Positions 11,159-23,130 of a stretch of DNA of 64,000 nucleotides are shown here, piece after piece. Below the pieces are notes generated by a model. The model worked only from the letters and a program-made list of their open reading frames with translations, was not told the DNA's origin and did not search any database. The stretch is taken from positions 13,886,001-13,950,000 of the forward strand of contig NW_024464918.1 in the NCBI RefSeq assembly GCF_017591425.1. The letters are read 5' to 3'. The DNA comes from Ochotona curzoniae (lineage: Eukaryota > Chordata > Mammalia > Lagomorpha > Ochotonidae). Numbering within the stretch: position 1 is the first letter of the stretch; each line of letters opens with the position of its first letter. The translations under genes and the position numbers were made by a program.

Positions 11159-11599
11159 GAATGTTTAAAAATGAAATAAAAATATTACATAATGTTTTCT
11201 TTGTTTCTTCCTTGTACTTTTCTCCTTTTAGTGGCTACTGAATTGTTAGGACATAAATATTAAGTTGCACAGATCTGGTGGTTAGTAGACAGAACATCTG
11301 GGCTTATTCGGACTCAGGGATGCTTTAAAAGGATTACCAAGACCCTCTTGGTACTGTAATTAGTACGGAGCAGACAATGAGTAAATCTGTGATCAGAATT
11401 TGTAGTAAGGTCAAAAGAATGGAATCCCAGATTCTGTCGTACAGGTGGAAGAGCCTGTCCTGGCTGAGTCTTGGGACTATGGTGTCCCATAATCATTTAG
11501 GTTGGGTCAAAACATCTTATATCAAGATGTTATATAGCTTGAATTCAGGCCAATAATAACTGCTAAGCTTATCCACAAGATCATTGTCAGTCTCTACGT

Positions 11600-11617
11600 G
11601 ATATATATATATATATA
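11600..11617. repeat. (AT)n microsatellite, about 9 units
   Basis: A perfect AT dinucleotide run of about 18 bp. Confidence 0.9.
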
Positions 11618-12179
11618 ACTCTTTGATGCCAAGAAAATGTTGACATTTAATCACTTAATCCTCTAATATTTCCCAGTTAAAATTCCTTCCTGACTTATCA
11701 CTGGAGTTGGTGGATTAGTTGGAGTCAATTTTGATTTCACTTTTCTTGGGATTTTCTTGTTTTTCCCAGTTTGTCTACATCGCTCAACAGTAGCTTTATC
11801 ATGCAGCACCTCTGAAATCGGTCTGCTGGTTTACAGGGAACAACTCTGAACAGTGGGGTTAGTTCTCTGAGTTGTTTCATAAACTGTGATATTAACAATC
11901 CCAAGGAAGACCTCAGCCCAGAACTCTGTGCTTGGTTAGTGTGAGGCTCAGGGAAGGGTTTCTTAGCTTTGGTGTCTGACTCGGTGCTGTCCCCTGCTGA
12001 GAGCCATAAGTCTCTGGTAGGCTTGTTCTAGGAGAGTAATAAGTATTGTTGTTTAGCGATTGCTTTGTTGAAATTCAGCTCCACTATGTCTGACAGTATT
12101 TATCTAAAATACTTTCCCTGGTGCGTGTTCAAGTTCCAGTAAACCGTGTCTTATTGTGCGACCTTTTCATTTTCCAGTG

Positions 12180-12480
12180 AAAAGGGATCAGCTCGTCAGA
12201 TAAAAGCTACAAGCCAGAGTACAGGAAAAATGCGTGCTCAGAAAATCCAAGCATGATTGAAAACAAGATGTGTTAAATCAATGCGCTTTATCGCCTGCCT
12301 ATTCCCGGCAATTGCTGTTCTAAGCTTATTCTGTACACACACCGGATGATAAAAGTACGGTGTCACAGCTCTCACTAGGATGGAACATAAGAAAACATGT
12401 TTATCAGACAGGCTGGGTGATTTTATCCCCTTGATAATGGTTATTGTCAAAACTCTTTGGGAAGAAATCTGAAGAACAAT
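12180..12480. promoter_or_regulatory. Candidate conserved non-coding block in intron 10
   Basis: Unique sequence with several CpGs (rare nearby) and words such as gtcagataaaagc, cgctttatcgcctg, gtttatcagacagg and ttttatccccttgataatgg. It carries several GATA/TTATC-type motifs in 300 bp. Conservation is not testable here. Confidence 0.25.
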
Positions 12481-13052
12481 TATAGAAGTAATATTACTCT
12501 TGTTATATCAGAAGATGTGTCAGTAGGGAGGAGAATTATGGCTTCATCCTTAAATGTTAAGGAAGAAAGACAGAGTATGTTGGCCTTCAATGCGTAAACA
12601 CCATCATCCATTACACAGAAAAAAATCATCCTTCTATTTTCGTTTCAAGGAGCAAATGTGGTTTTGAAATTTAACCATAAATGACCCATTATTATTATTT
12701 ATTTAATCCAAAAGAATGGAAAGGGGAAAACAAAGTGAGGATTGATTTTCTGTTTGCTTAAGGAGTTTAATTTTAGTTTTAATACTTGGATTAAATTTGG
12801 AATTCTAAATTAAGGCTTCTGGAAGGCCAGGCTGTTCAGAGCACATCACATACAACAACAGGGGTGACATTTCTCATCAAATTCATTACAATTTGAGAGC
12901 AGTACAGTTTTCTCTAATTATTGTAGGCTCACCTACTTCCCATTTTAGATAGAGTAAATGCTCCAGGGCAAGTCAGGGTCTGTTCAAGAGGAGATGTTCC
13001 ACTTCTTCCAGAAACCTTCTCACCAAGGGGCTTCTAAAAAATGCTACTGACA

Positions 13053-13079
13053 TGAGATAACTTGATTTAAGTTATCTCA
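13053..13079. repeat. Perfect inverted repeat (11-bp stem, 5-base loop)
   Basis: tgagataactt, then gattt, then aagttatctca: the two arms are exact complements. It could be the relic of a small palindromic DNA transposon or simply chance; no flanking duplication is visible. Confidence 0.85.
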
Positions 13080-16000
13080 GCACCACGATGTCTTTCATGG
13101 ATCTTTGAGAGAGTTACAGAAGTTTTGGCATTTCTGGTGAGGTTAGGAATACAGATTCTTGGTTATTCCCAGGGTGGCTGCCTCCAACAGTTTGTGTTCG
13201 CTCATGCCATGAGTTTTAAGTACAGAAGTCAGGCCAACTATCTGCTCTCTCCTCTGTATGAAGTCAGGATGTGAGGCAAAAAGATAACAGCTAAGTTGGA
13301 ATTTGTTTCTCAGATATTTTGCCAAAAAAGGAAATGTTTAATTTTTTTTTTAGTAACAGGACTTGTCAATACGCTGCATATAGAGATTCATAATAGTAAA
13401 GCAAAACAGACATCTTGAAGTAAAAAGTACTGCAGAGAAATATTAACAATGAAATGTCTGTATTTATGCTGCCTGCTCTTTCTCTGCCTCAGTTTTCCAC
13501 CTTTGAGTTGAAGTTAGTATTTTTCAATATTGATGTCAAGAGTATATTTTGGGAGTTTTGGAGACAATGTCTGTAAAACACTGTTTTTTACTAACAGAAA
13601 ATTTGGCAGAAACCTCAGGCTCTGTTGAAGGTGACATTTCTAGAAGGGCTTGTTGGAATTGTTTGCATCTACTAGAAATTTGCAGAGGGCCCCCCAACCT
13701 GGGGGATAATCAACTTAGAGATATAAGCTCTTAAAAATTGGCTTTCTTTTGCAAGCACTTTTAAAAGAAAGCCTTTGAAATATAAATTGGTATAAATTCT
13801 ATAAAGGATAATGAGGATACAGATGTATTTGAATACTTGAAATATGCTTTTATTTTTAACCCTGGAATTTATACTCAGTATTGTTCATTATAACAATTCT
13901 TTAACCGGGAAAAATGCAGGGAAAGAATGAGGTGAGCATAAATATGAAGAGTATAAATATGAATATAGCTCCATATTTACACAAAACAACAGTGTGAAAA
14001 ATGTCTAAAAACATACATACTAAAGTATAAATAGTACCTATACATGACTGGGGATGTTAGAGGAATTCTCTTTCCTTGTGTTTAAAAAATTTTTATACAA
14101 TAAGAATGGTTTGCTTTTAGATTTAGGAAAACAGTAAATCAATCTCATGTTGGAAAACAAAAGCCAATTGCTCTTCATTCCCTCTTTCTCTTCCTAATTA
14201 CTTCTGCTTCTAGAAGTATATGAATTTCCAAACATTTGTAAGTTCTTTGCGTTCCAGGCCACAGTCCTCAGCGTCTCACATCTGTGTTCACAAGAGCAAT
14301 TTCATCCACCTGGGCTCGTCTTTTTCCAGCTGACTCTTCAGCCTGTGCTTTGCATGGTCCCCTGGTTCACTCTGTGCCAAGAGGACTTGGCCACACAAGC
14401 CGACTCACCTCTGACTGTGCCTTTGCTAGAGAAAAAAACATCAAGTGCTATAGAAAGGCAGATTGGGATTGTTCTTTGGGCTCCTGTATGGATTAACGCT
14501 GCCTATGTTGACTTCCTCTTAACACCCGTCTTGTTCAGTTCAAGGAGCCTGCCCCAGAGCATCACAAGCCCAAGGCAAGGGCGCCAGGCTGTGAAAGCAC
14601 TTCACGCTGAAAGCAGAACTCCGCTTGCAGGAGATTTGGCTTTCGCTTTCTTAGGGACTGTATCGTTTCCACTGAAGAGTCGACCCTGCATGCCATTTGT
14701 ACACGCTACATCCAGGCCGATACTGAAACGCCCAAATGGCTGGGAATGCAACACATTTCTTCAGTGACTATATTTCTGGCTCTTGTTTACGTTTCTGGTT
14801 GATTTTTGGGCTTCTATATTTTAAAATTTGTGAAGATAACTTGCTGTTTTATTGTTTACCTCTGGTTGTTAATTTAGTGACTAAGGGGAAAATGGGGCCA
14901 TTATGGAACAGAAAGGCCCTGCGTAACACATATGTATTAAGTCTCATACCCAGAATGGGTCTGCCTGGAAGGGAAATGCTCTGCCGTTACTCCTTTAGTT
15001 CAAATATAGAGTGGTCACCAGGGAAGCTTGGAGACCCAGGTGCTAGTTTTATCATTGCCTGTGCTGTGAGGTTTTATTTATTACTTGGCATGGAGTCTAG
15101 ATATTTGTTTGGACATTAAATAGCGATAGAATATAAATATTACCTTCCTAATATCTGCGTTTCTTTTTATTTCCAGTCAAAATGACATCATGTCACACAA
15201 CCATTAAAAAAAGGAAATTAAAACCCCAGAAATATGTTAAAGCACTGCAGTGAGTTGCTGAGCTATAAAACCAGGGAATTCTGTAAGCGAACATTGAAAT
15301 GGCACTCAGAGCCCTCTCCCCTAGGTTTGGGAACACGGCGTCCCAGCCTCTCATTACTATTGTTTGCAGGAATAAGTATTCAAGAAGGGAGATGGAGGAG
15401 TGATTTCTGTCTTGACTGTATGATTTTAATTTACAAATAAATCCCTTTAAAGAGAATTTTCTTCATTTGATCTCTTTGGGAAGTGCATTTCTTAAAAAGA
15501 GAGCACACGAGAGAGTAGAGATAATTAGAGAAAGACTAAGGGTGTGACAAGGCTGTATTTATACACTTAGAATGTGCTCATTACTAGTGGTTTGAAATTA
15601 AATTTGGTAATCCTCTGACTAGTATTAGCTCCTAAGACCTAGTTGTATTATCAGATTTTCTTCATGGTGTTTCATGCTGTGTGAGCATTAGGACATGTAG
15701 AAATAGCTTTGTATAACCATGGCTATTCTGTTTTGATGTGCACGTGGGCTGAGGTCCGTGAGGAGAAATGCTTCATAGAGGCTGGCTTGGAAGAGAAAGT
15801 CACGGGTTTCCTTTTGGGGATTCTGAGAAGATGAGGCCGGGAACAAACCTAAAAGATGTTTATAAACAGTCCCAATACGAAGCCAGCTGAAATGGCTTGA
15901 TTTTCTTTTTGATCATGTAATCAGCTTTTCCTGTTTCAAAATGATTTTGAAGGAGCTGAAATGCCAACCGTGTGTGTGTACAGTGCGGGACTTTTTTCCC

Positions 16001-16490
16001 CCAGTAGCCCATCCCCAGGATCCCATACTCACTGTGGTGTGAGGACCCTTCTGAAATTCTAGCTGAGACTCCACTCTGCTGGCTCTGGCTGCCCCTGTGT
16101 TTACGTGACTGTTTCAGCACTCCCCTGGTCCCCGTTGTTCAGAGAGCTGTAAAGCTGTGCCTTGCTTGTTCAGTAAATGTGCTCTTACATCTATCTTCCT
16201 GTGAGTCAGTCTGAAGCGTTAGTGGAAGGCATCTTGAGTTCAGTGGTTTGTAGCTCTACCATGGCCTGATAACTGTTCAAACCTGTGTGTTCTCTTGAAG
16301 TGCAATATGACCCTAGTGCAGGCTTTGTCAGAAACAGGAGCAGAGAGGGTGATGCTAAGAGAGACCAGACAATGGATTTTGGAGCAGGAGTTGGAAGCCT
16401 GGTGGGAGATGAAGAGCGGGGTTCAGACTGCAATCACACAGGGTGTGAATATCCTTTTGGGCTGCATAGTTAGGACCTTTCCAAAAGTTT

Positions 16491-16781
16491 TTAAAAAGAG
16501 ATTTATTTTTATTGGAAAGTCAGATATACAGAGAGGAATTTGCTCCATTCGATGATTCACTCTCAAGTGGCTGTAATAACTGGAGCTGTGCCCATCCAAG
16601 CCAGGAGCCCGGAGCCTCCTCCGGGACTCCCATGTGGGTGCAGCATCCCAAGGCTTTGGGCCATCCTGGACTGCCTTCCCAGGTCACAAGCAGATGGCTG
16701 CATGGCAAGCGGGACTGCTGAGGTTAGAACCGTCACCCAGATGGGATCCTGGCGCGTGCAAGGCCACTGGGTTACCACAAT
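16491..16781 (-). mobile_element. CSINE
   Basis: Minus-strand copy. Flanks ggacctttccaaaagttt (16473-16490) and ggaccctcccaaaacttt (16782-16799) match at 15 of 18. Body intact (caggtcacaagcagatggct, gtgcagcatcccaaggcttt). Overlapping frames of 62-122 residues are shadows. Confidence 0.93.
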
Positions 16782-16799
16782 GGACCCTCCCAAAACTTT

Positions 16800-17610
16800 A
16801 AGGGTTGATGATGTTGTGACACAAACCAGATCACTCCAACAAATACATGTGATATGTACTAAAAAATGATGGCTGAGTAAATGAATACTTACACTTCTTC
16901 TGGAATTAAAAAATACTTTGGTAGAGCCCACTATATTCTAATTACTTAAACATTGAGCCTTTCTAGGTATTGTACCTTTTTTTAAAATGTAGGAGTTTCT
17001 TATTGGGTTATCTTTAACTGGTTTATGATGATACCTTCCTGTTTAAACTCTGCTCAGAGGGCGTGGAACAGGTATTTGGAAGGAGAGCCACACAAGTTGC
17101 TCTCATCATAAAGTGCTTTATGCACACAGCTTCATCTAGTTCATGCTTCTTTATTTGTAGTTAATTATGTCCATTTTTTTTCTTTCCAAGATTTTCAGAA
17201 TTATCCCAAGTTTGAGGGGTGGGAAATTGATCAGTCTCATTTCTACAGTGCCCCCTGAGTCCTGGGCTTGAGCACAATGAAGTCACTTTGTTGAAGGATT
17301 AATTTTATATTGCATTCTTGCAGAGTTGATGTATACCCCTAAGGTATGGCTACCCCCACCGAGGAAATAAATATACCATTCTTTATGATTCCTCGCTCTT
17401 ACTCTCTCTGTTGATTTTCAGAGAGTTTATGAATAGTCACATATTTGTACAACTGGCCAAAAGCATACTACTTACTTTTCTTATGGTCTGTAATAACCTA
17501 TTCAAGGTTATTAAAGGGTATACAGACCCCTTTTAAGGTGAAGTTTGTTATGTCATTACTTTATACAAGCAGGTCAAATTCCAACTCCGCAACAATCTCC
17601 TGCTCCTAAC
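16800..17610. other. Intron 10 sequence, no feature recognised
   Basis: AT-rich DNA without recognisable repeats or coding potential. Confidence 0.5.
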
Positions 17611-17611
17611 C

Positions 17612-17990
17612 TTTTTCTCTGATTATAAAAGTAATATATGTTCATTGTGGGGAGCTTAGAGAGCACACAGGACAAAGAGGTGGAGAAAAGCACCATAAGA
17701 TCCGTGCTAAGAAGTAACCAGTTTGTGCATTTACACAGTACACATTTTCTTTATCCTACACTCCTATGTGTTTTCGTTTTTTTTAAGAATGTAATCCTAT
17801 TGTACATATATTCTGAACTCTGCTTTTAAGTTACCAATATATTGAATCTCAGCAAATTTTATTTTTATCTTCTGACAGTGATTTGGGGAATACATCATAT
17901 TCTATTTCATTCTATTTCATGGGTATGTCATAACGTAACCATTATCATTCCCAGGTATTTAATGCTTTCAGAGTTGTGTGTGTGTACATG
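17612..17990 (+). mobile_element. Old LINE-1 (L1M-type) 3' fragment
   Basis: Words 'attataaaagtaatatatgt', 'tcattgtggggagcttagag', 'ctaagaagtaaccagtttgt', 'tgtaatcctattgtacatat' and 'tctgcttttaagttaccaat' follow the 3' UTR of ancient mammalian L1 elements in order. Diverged; no coding capacity. Confidence 0.6.
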
Positions 17991-18190
17991 TGCACTTGTG
18001 TTTAAGTAGGGATCTTTAACAAATGAACCTTCCCTTTCAGTGATTGCCTTAATTATCTTCCTCTAGTTAAAGCAATCAGAAAAATCAGGTTCTTTCGAAC
18101 TTGGGATCTATCATGTTAACTTGTCTACAGCCCTGGACAATTCCACTGTAATATTAAGGATTTTTATTGAGAGTAGATTATCACATTTTT

Positions 18191-18504
18191 TAAATTATTT
18201 TTTTATTGGAAAGGCGGATATACAGAGAGGAGAGACAGAGAGGAAGATCTTCTGTCCGATGACTCACTCCCCAAGTGAGCGCAACGGCCGATGCTATGCC
18301 GATCCAGAGCCAGGAGCCTCTTCCGGGTCTCCCACGTGGGTGCAGGGTCCCAAGGCTTCGGGCCATCCTCTGCTGCTTTCCCGGGCCACAGGCGGGGAGC
18401 GGGAAGGGAAGCGGGGCTGCCAGGGATAGAACTGGCGCCCATATGGGATCCCGGGTGTGCAAGGCGAGGACCTTAACCAGTTGCGCCACTGTGCCGGGCC
18501 CAAG
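18191..18504 (-). mobile_element. Young CSINE, full length
   Basis: Minus-strand copy starting gggcccggcacagtggcgca with intact A and B boxes and the tail word tatatccgcctttccaataa. A long target-site duplication, agtagattatcacattt (18173-18189) versus gaatagattatcacattt (18504-18520), flanks it. Together with the copies at 4161 and 46404 it defines the youngest subfamily in the window. Confidence 0.96.
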
Positions 18505-18524
18505 AATAGATTATCACATTTAAA

Positions 18525-20200
18525 AGTATAAGAGAGATCAATCTGTAAAGTTGCAGGAAATGAAAACTTGCCCTTACAGTTTTGACTGTTTCTCCTGCAG
18601 TATATTTCATGGAGTAGGTGCTTATTTTTCTTTGCATAATGAATACCATGTCTAATTCAGCTACACTCTGGCAGCAGAATGACTTTTCCTCAGCTCTTTA
18701 GCTGTTACTTCCATATGATATCAGAATGGGTTCTTTTAATTGCTGATATTGTCAGCCATTCATCTGTGAGTTGACCAGACGGCCAGAACGTCACAGCTTT
18801 CCCCCGAGTACATCAGATAGTCATTCAGTTAATAGCCATGGGTTTCCAGACACAGTGGGAGTTGGATATGTTGATGTTGAAAGGGTGAGCCAACAATTCA
18901 GATTTTACTGGTGACTTGAACTAAACACTGAGGCCAAAAATTAAAATTTCTAAGTTGCCAAATTATACTGCCGTGTATTAAAATGATACATTTAATTATC
19001 TAAAGCTGTGATGAATGGTTATACATTTTTGTTGGTAGTCAGTGTTAAGGGTGTGGGGGAGATATGATAAGTCCCTTACTCGGTGTCTCTCATGTATTCC
19101 TTGACTGAGTACTGTGGATTTTATGAGTAAGATCTTACCTGCGTCAAGCCCTATGTTTTCTTCTCTACAAGTCTAGTTTGAAAAAAAAAATTCTTCTCAG
19201 GGGTTTAGAAAGTAATTCATAAAGTGGGAGGAATAATAAATATTGTGCCTTAACTCCCAGAGTCATATATGAGGGGGGCGGGCTTGATACACCTGGGTGT
19301 AATTTAGTTAATTTCCACAAGAGGTTGAAAGTTTACTACGAGGAACAAGGGGAGGATTGGCAGAATCTCATAGTTACAAAACTGATCAGGTTATCGTACA
19401 TGAAAATGCTGCTCCTTTAACAACTTCAGTAAGCACTGCATTTGGGGAAAAAATCTTTTTAATAAAAAGTTACCTGAAGTTCATTCTAACTTAAAATATA
19501 CAAGTGAGGAGAAAGTACTTATTCTGATTTATGTGTCTTTTGGAGGCGTAATTATTGGCTTTTTACTCACCTATGTAAAACAATGTACTTTTGTAAATGG
19601 ATTTCTGGCCACTTTATGCAGTCTTTTTTTTTCAGTCTTTTTTTTTTTTCTTTCTTTTCTCTCTCTCTTACATAAAAAGTAAGCACTGTCAATCAAGGAA
19701 TTTTAAGGTTTATTTCCTCTTTAGAAATGATTGATAGCCTTTTAGATTTACAAGTTGACAAGTTAAAGGGTTCTATTGGTATAATTATGTACTAAATTCA
19801 CAGTCTTTCAATTTAAATGTCCTTTTAAAACCACAAGATTATCATACCTGTATTTTGAAAAGTGGGCCAGTCAGTTTGGGTTGGTATACAAATTGCTTCC
19901 ATTAGCCTTGGGACCTATTTGAATTTAATACAGTTTTTTAAAGTTAGTAGTAGTATGAATCTTACTTTTAAAATTTAGGTTAATGGAAATGCATTTTAAG
20001 TAACGCATGTGGCATCTTGCTTCCTAATGTATAGCTGGATGTTAGACCTACAAAGACTATCTTTCTATTAAGTATGGGAAAAAAATGTGGTTGAAACTTG
20101 TTACACTAGAAAAACAAGATAATTTTTTAAAAATGCACACCTATTCATTACTCAGAGAATGTGGAGGATATGGGTAGAGGATGGGGCTGCCATCTTACCC
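18525..20200. other. Intron 10 sequence, mostly unique and AT-rich
   Basis: No SINE for about 1.7 kb. Polypyrimidine-rich stretch near 19621-19670. No coding potential. Confidence 0.5.
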
Positions 20201-20224
20201 ATTATTTTGGGTGAAATGGGCTAG

Positions 20225-20325
20225 AGCTATTTCATAAACCATGGAGGACTTTTAAGTATGATAAGAGTCCATGTAAACGTTGTTTAAGGATACTTTGAGG
20301 ATTGTGTAGTGAATATGGGCACAGC
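20225..20325 (+). mobile_element. Probable L2 LINE fragment
   Basis: Words 'aaaccatggaggacttttaa' and 'ctttgaggattgtgtagtga' are in the order of the L2 3' region (ggccatggtaaggactttgg … actctggctgctgtgtggag). Strongly diverged. Confidence 0.35.
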
Positions 20326-21015
20326 AGGCCAATCGCTTCCAAATTGTAGTAAACAATGAACTAAAAAAAATCTTTTTAAGATTTATTCTTGGGATTCAGC
20401 TGCTATAAGCTGCTTCTCCACTGAGACTGGTATGCTGTGAGGTTTTGAGCCAGAGGCATATTCCATATCCATCACTTTGCAGACTCTATCAGACTTTCCC
20501 ACACCTGGAAGACCCATCCCTACCCATTCTCCTTTGCCACTCACCAATTTCAGGCTTATTTGCATGGCAGGCACTGAGATAACTGTATCTGTGAACTATA
20601 CGGAGTTTTCTATTATGCAACTACTTTTAGTTCCCCTGCTATTGACAATGCATATACAGCTTGCACAATCTTTTTTTTTTTAACTTAAGCCTGAACTACA
20701 GTGAATTCTAAAAGTTCACATAAAATACTATTTTAGTTTCTAATTTATGCTAATCTAAGGAATGCGGCATTGGTTTAAATGTGTGATATTCAAGACCTAG
20801 TATCATTGTTCTTGTGAGTGAGTCACTCCCTTCTGGTAAACAGAAATAGATGGTGGAAATCTTCATCAAAGAGAATATTCATCGATCATTTTATAACCCA
20901 TTTCAAAAGTCTTTACTAAACTTTGTATCTATAAGTTAAATGTATACCATCAGCATTGCAAATCGCATTCTGCTTTATGTTCTGAAAATGTCTTGTGCGA
21001 TTTTTTTCATTGCAG
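20326..21015. other. Sequence immediately upstream of exon 11
   Basis: Intronic DNA ending in the exon 11 branch-point and pyrimidine tract. A second perfect octamer ATTTGCAT lies at 20558-20565, within chance expectation. No gene. Confidence 0.5.
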
Positions 21016-21104
21016 CTCTCAATGAACCCACCATTGATTATGGCTTCCAGAGGTTACAGAAGGTCATTCCCCGGCACCCTGGAGACCCTGAGCGTTTGCC
21101 AAAG
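21016..21104 (+). CDS. EBF1: EBF1 exon 11: end of IPT/TIG domain and start of HLH region
   Basis: This 89-bp exon begins with the last two bases of a split Ala codon and then encodes 29 residues, [20 protein letters not shown] followed by PGDPERLPK (about residues 347-375 of 591). It ends on a complete codon. The acceptor is a T-rich tract ending cattgcag; the donor is AAG|gtcaga, which has C rather than A/G at +3. In the EBF family this segment links the IPT/TIG domain to the helix-loop-helix dimerisation region and includes the first helix ([11 protein letters not shown]). It stands alone between two large introns, the downstream one being 16.2 kb. No stop or frameshift is present. The protein match is recalled, not searched, but the run of family-specific residues leaves little doubt. 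Confidence 0.97.
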
Positions 21105-21254
21105 GTCAGAATGCTTCCTCTTTGTGTTATGATCTCTGGAAACTTGGACTTAATAGGAGAAAGCCGCCCCTGATGCAGTTAGTTCATTGATAAGCAACAT
21201 ACTTTTGTGCTTTGTAGTATACGTAGTGTACGTATGTGCTAGGTAACACTGCAC

Positions 21255-21445
21255 TTCGCTTTTACATATTTATGTCATTTCACTCTCAGCATCCCTTTGG
21301 GATCGGTATGCATAGTAATTTTAGTTTAGAGGAAAAAATAATGAGACAAAGAGAGGTTAGTTTGCCCAGGATCATATAACATGTAAATTGCTACATGAAA
21401 GTCAAACCCTAACAGGTTGATCCCAAGGTTTGAGCTTTTAAATCA
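21255..21445 (-). mobile_element. MIR SINE
   Basis: Minus-strand MIR: 'gaggaaaaaataatgagaca', 'gaggttagtttgcccaggat', 'catataacatgtaaattgct', 'gaaagtcaaaccctaacagg'. It lies 150 bp downstream of exon 11. Confidence 0.7.
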
Positions 21446-22760
21446 CTGAATCCTACTAATTCTACTAATCCTCAAGAGGAAAAGAACACCGAATTCCCAT
21501 TTATCCTGGCGAGGCAAGGACAGATAGTGCACTGCAGAAAACATATTGGTAGACCCCTGAGTCTAAGAAAATGAAACAGCCTCTTTTATTCTTGAGACAT
21601 TCTACCTACTTGGGACATAAAGTTCAAATATGTGTGGAGTTTAAAAATTGAGACAAAGAAATATACGTCAATATTATTGTTTTTTGCAGCAATTGACCTT
21701 TATTGATTATTGCATAACTGTTGTAAAAGTTGGAGACCGCTCCCATCTCTGTATTTGAGGAGGTTGCGATCTCTGTGGGAGACATTGCCAAACACAACCA
21801 ATCAAAAGCCAAAGGAAAAAAGTCACATCTGTTTAGTCAAAGTACCAGCAAGTTCTGTGAGGACTCTTTGGCTGAATGCCAAAGAGTCTGAAGTACAGAT
21901 TTAGTTCCTTCCTGTTACTGACGGCACAATGAAATATGCTGCATCGTGACATGAGAGGTCCTTTCTATGCCATAGTAAGTCTACAGGTGCCATTTCTAGG
22001 GGGTTGGATACTCAGAAATGATAGAAGACTGAGGTTGGCATCCTTCCTAGTTCAGGCAGCCTCCTTGGGGGCTCAGCTCACCATCAAATCTTAACTGTGT
22101 GCTGGCTGTGCATGTAGCCAGTCACCTGTCGGAACAGGTCTGGTCCGGTGAAGAGCTGCTCCTTGGGTCAGAGGGCACAGAGGTAAGGGATGGAAGTGAG
22201 GCAGAGACAGAAAGACCTGTGACATGCAAGGCCTCTGTCCTGCGCCTTGGCCTCAGGAAAAGTATCACCCAGCCTTCAGCTTCACTTGGACTAAAGTGCT
22301 GTTCACTTCGGTAAAAACTGCATGCTGCCATTTCCCCTGAGGAACGGACCACAGGATGGGTCAATATGTTTGCATTCTGGTCTTTCAAAAAGTCCTTGTC
22401 TTCCTACTTCCATCCTGACTTATACTTGTTTAGCAATTTGAAAAACCAAATTATAATCATGAATGGCAATGCCCTTCCATGGTGTAGACACTTCATAAGA
22501 AGGTTTACCTTTCAGCTCTTCCGTCTAGCAAGAATGTCACTCTTGGGATTTATGGAACAATTTGGTAATTGTATAGCACAGTGACATAAATCATGTGTAT
22601 TTACACAATGATCCATTAGTGGTGGTAAAAGAGAGGTATTGGTACAATACCAGATTCTTGCTATTGGTCCAATTTGGGGGCATGTCTTCAGTTTTGAGTA
22701 AGTGACTTTGTATTCAGTCTTTAAGGCCTGCCTGTTAGAAGAGTTCAGGGCATAGATTGG
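21446..22760. other. Intron 11 sequence, no feature recognised
   Basis: Unique-looking DNA; frames up to 88 residues on both strands at 22099-22388 are unremarkable. Confidence 0.5.
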
Positions 22761-22764
22761 TGAG

Positions 22765-22925
22765 TCCATGAGGTAGAATTCAGTTTAACCAGTTACCAGC
22801 TCTGGAACCTAGGTCCACAGTCTTTAATCCTCTGTTCCTCAACTTTCCTATCTGGCAAATGGGAATAGTGATATTTTCTACCTTGTAAAACTGTCAGTCC
22901 CTTATTTAACTCTCAACAAAAGGGG
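22765..22925 (+). mobile_element. MIR SINE
   Basis: 'accagttaccagctctggaa', 'cctctgttcctcaactttcc', 'atctggcaaatgggaatagt' and 'accttgtaaaactgtcagtc' follow the MIR consensus. Confidence 0.75.
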
Positions 22926-23029
22926 GCTGTGATTATTTGAGGGTGAAACACTTCTGAGGACTCTTTCATGCAATTGATGCAGAGCAAAAAAAAATCTGAC
23001 TCCTGATAAGCAGCTGAATATGTGATTCA

Positions 23030-23130
23030 GATTAAATGCCTCACTTTCTCAGTCTGTATAACAGGGATAATAATCATAGTGTCCTCCTAGAAGTTATGTA
23101 AGGATTCAGCATCATCAGCATCTATTCCGT
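23030..23130 (+). mobile_element. MIR SINE fragment
   Basis: 'cctcactttctcagtctgta', 'acagggataataatcatagt' and 'gttatgtaaggattcagcat' match the MIR 3' half. Confidence 0.7.

Larger units (their letters stand above)
11175..16470. other. Intron 10 sequence without recognised transposons
   Basis: More than 5 kb without a SINE, unlike the flanks. It contains an (AT)n run (11600-11617), a perfect hairpin (13053-13079) and a block at 12180-12480 treated separately. Reading frames up to 140 residues (14284-15119, + strand) overlap in several frames and do not resemble known proteins. The lack of insertions could reflect constraint. Confidence 0.5.

Noticed and set aside
14284..15119. Three overlapping + strand frames of 70-140 residues, possible novel gene
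   Set aside because: They overlap in different frames, show no domain, signal or coiled-coil pattern and have no splice or promoter context; open stretches of this size occur by chance.
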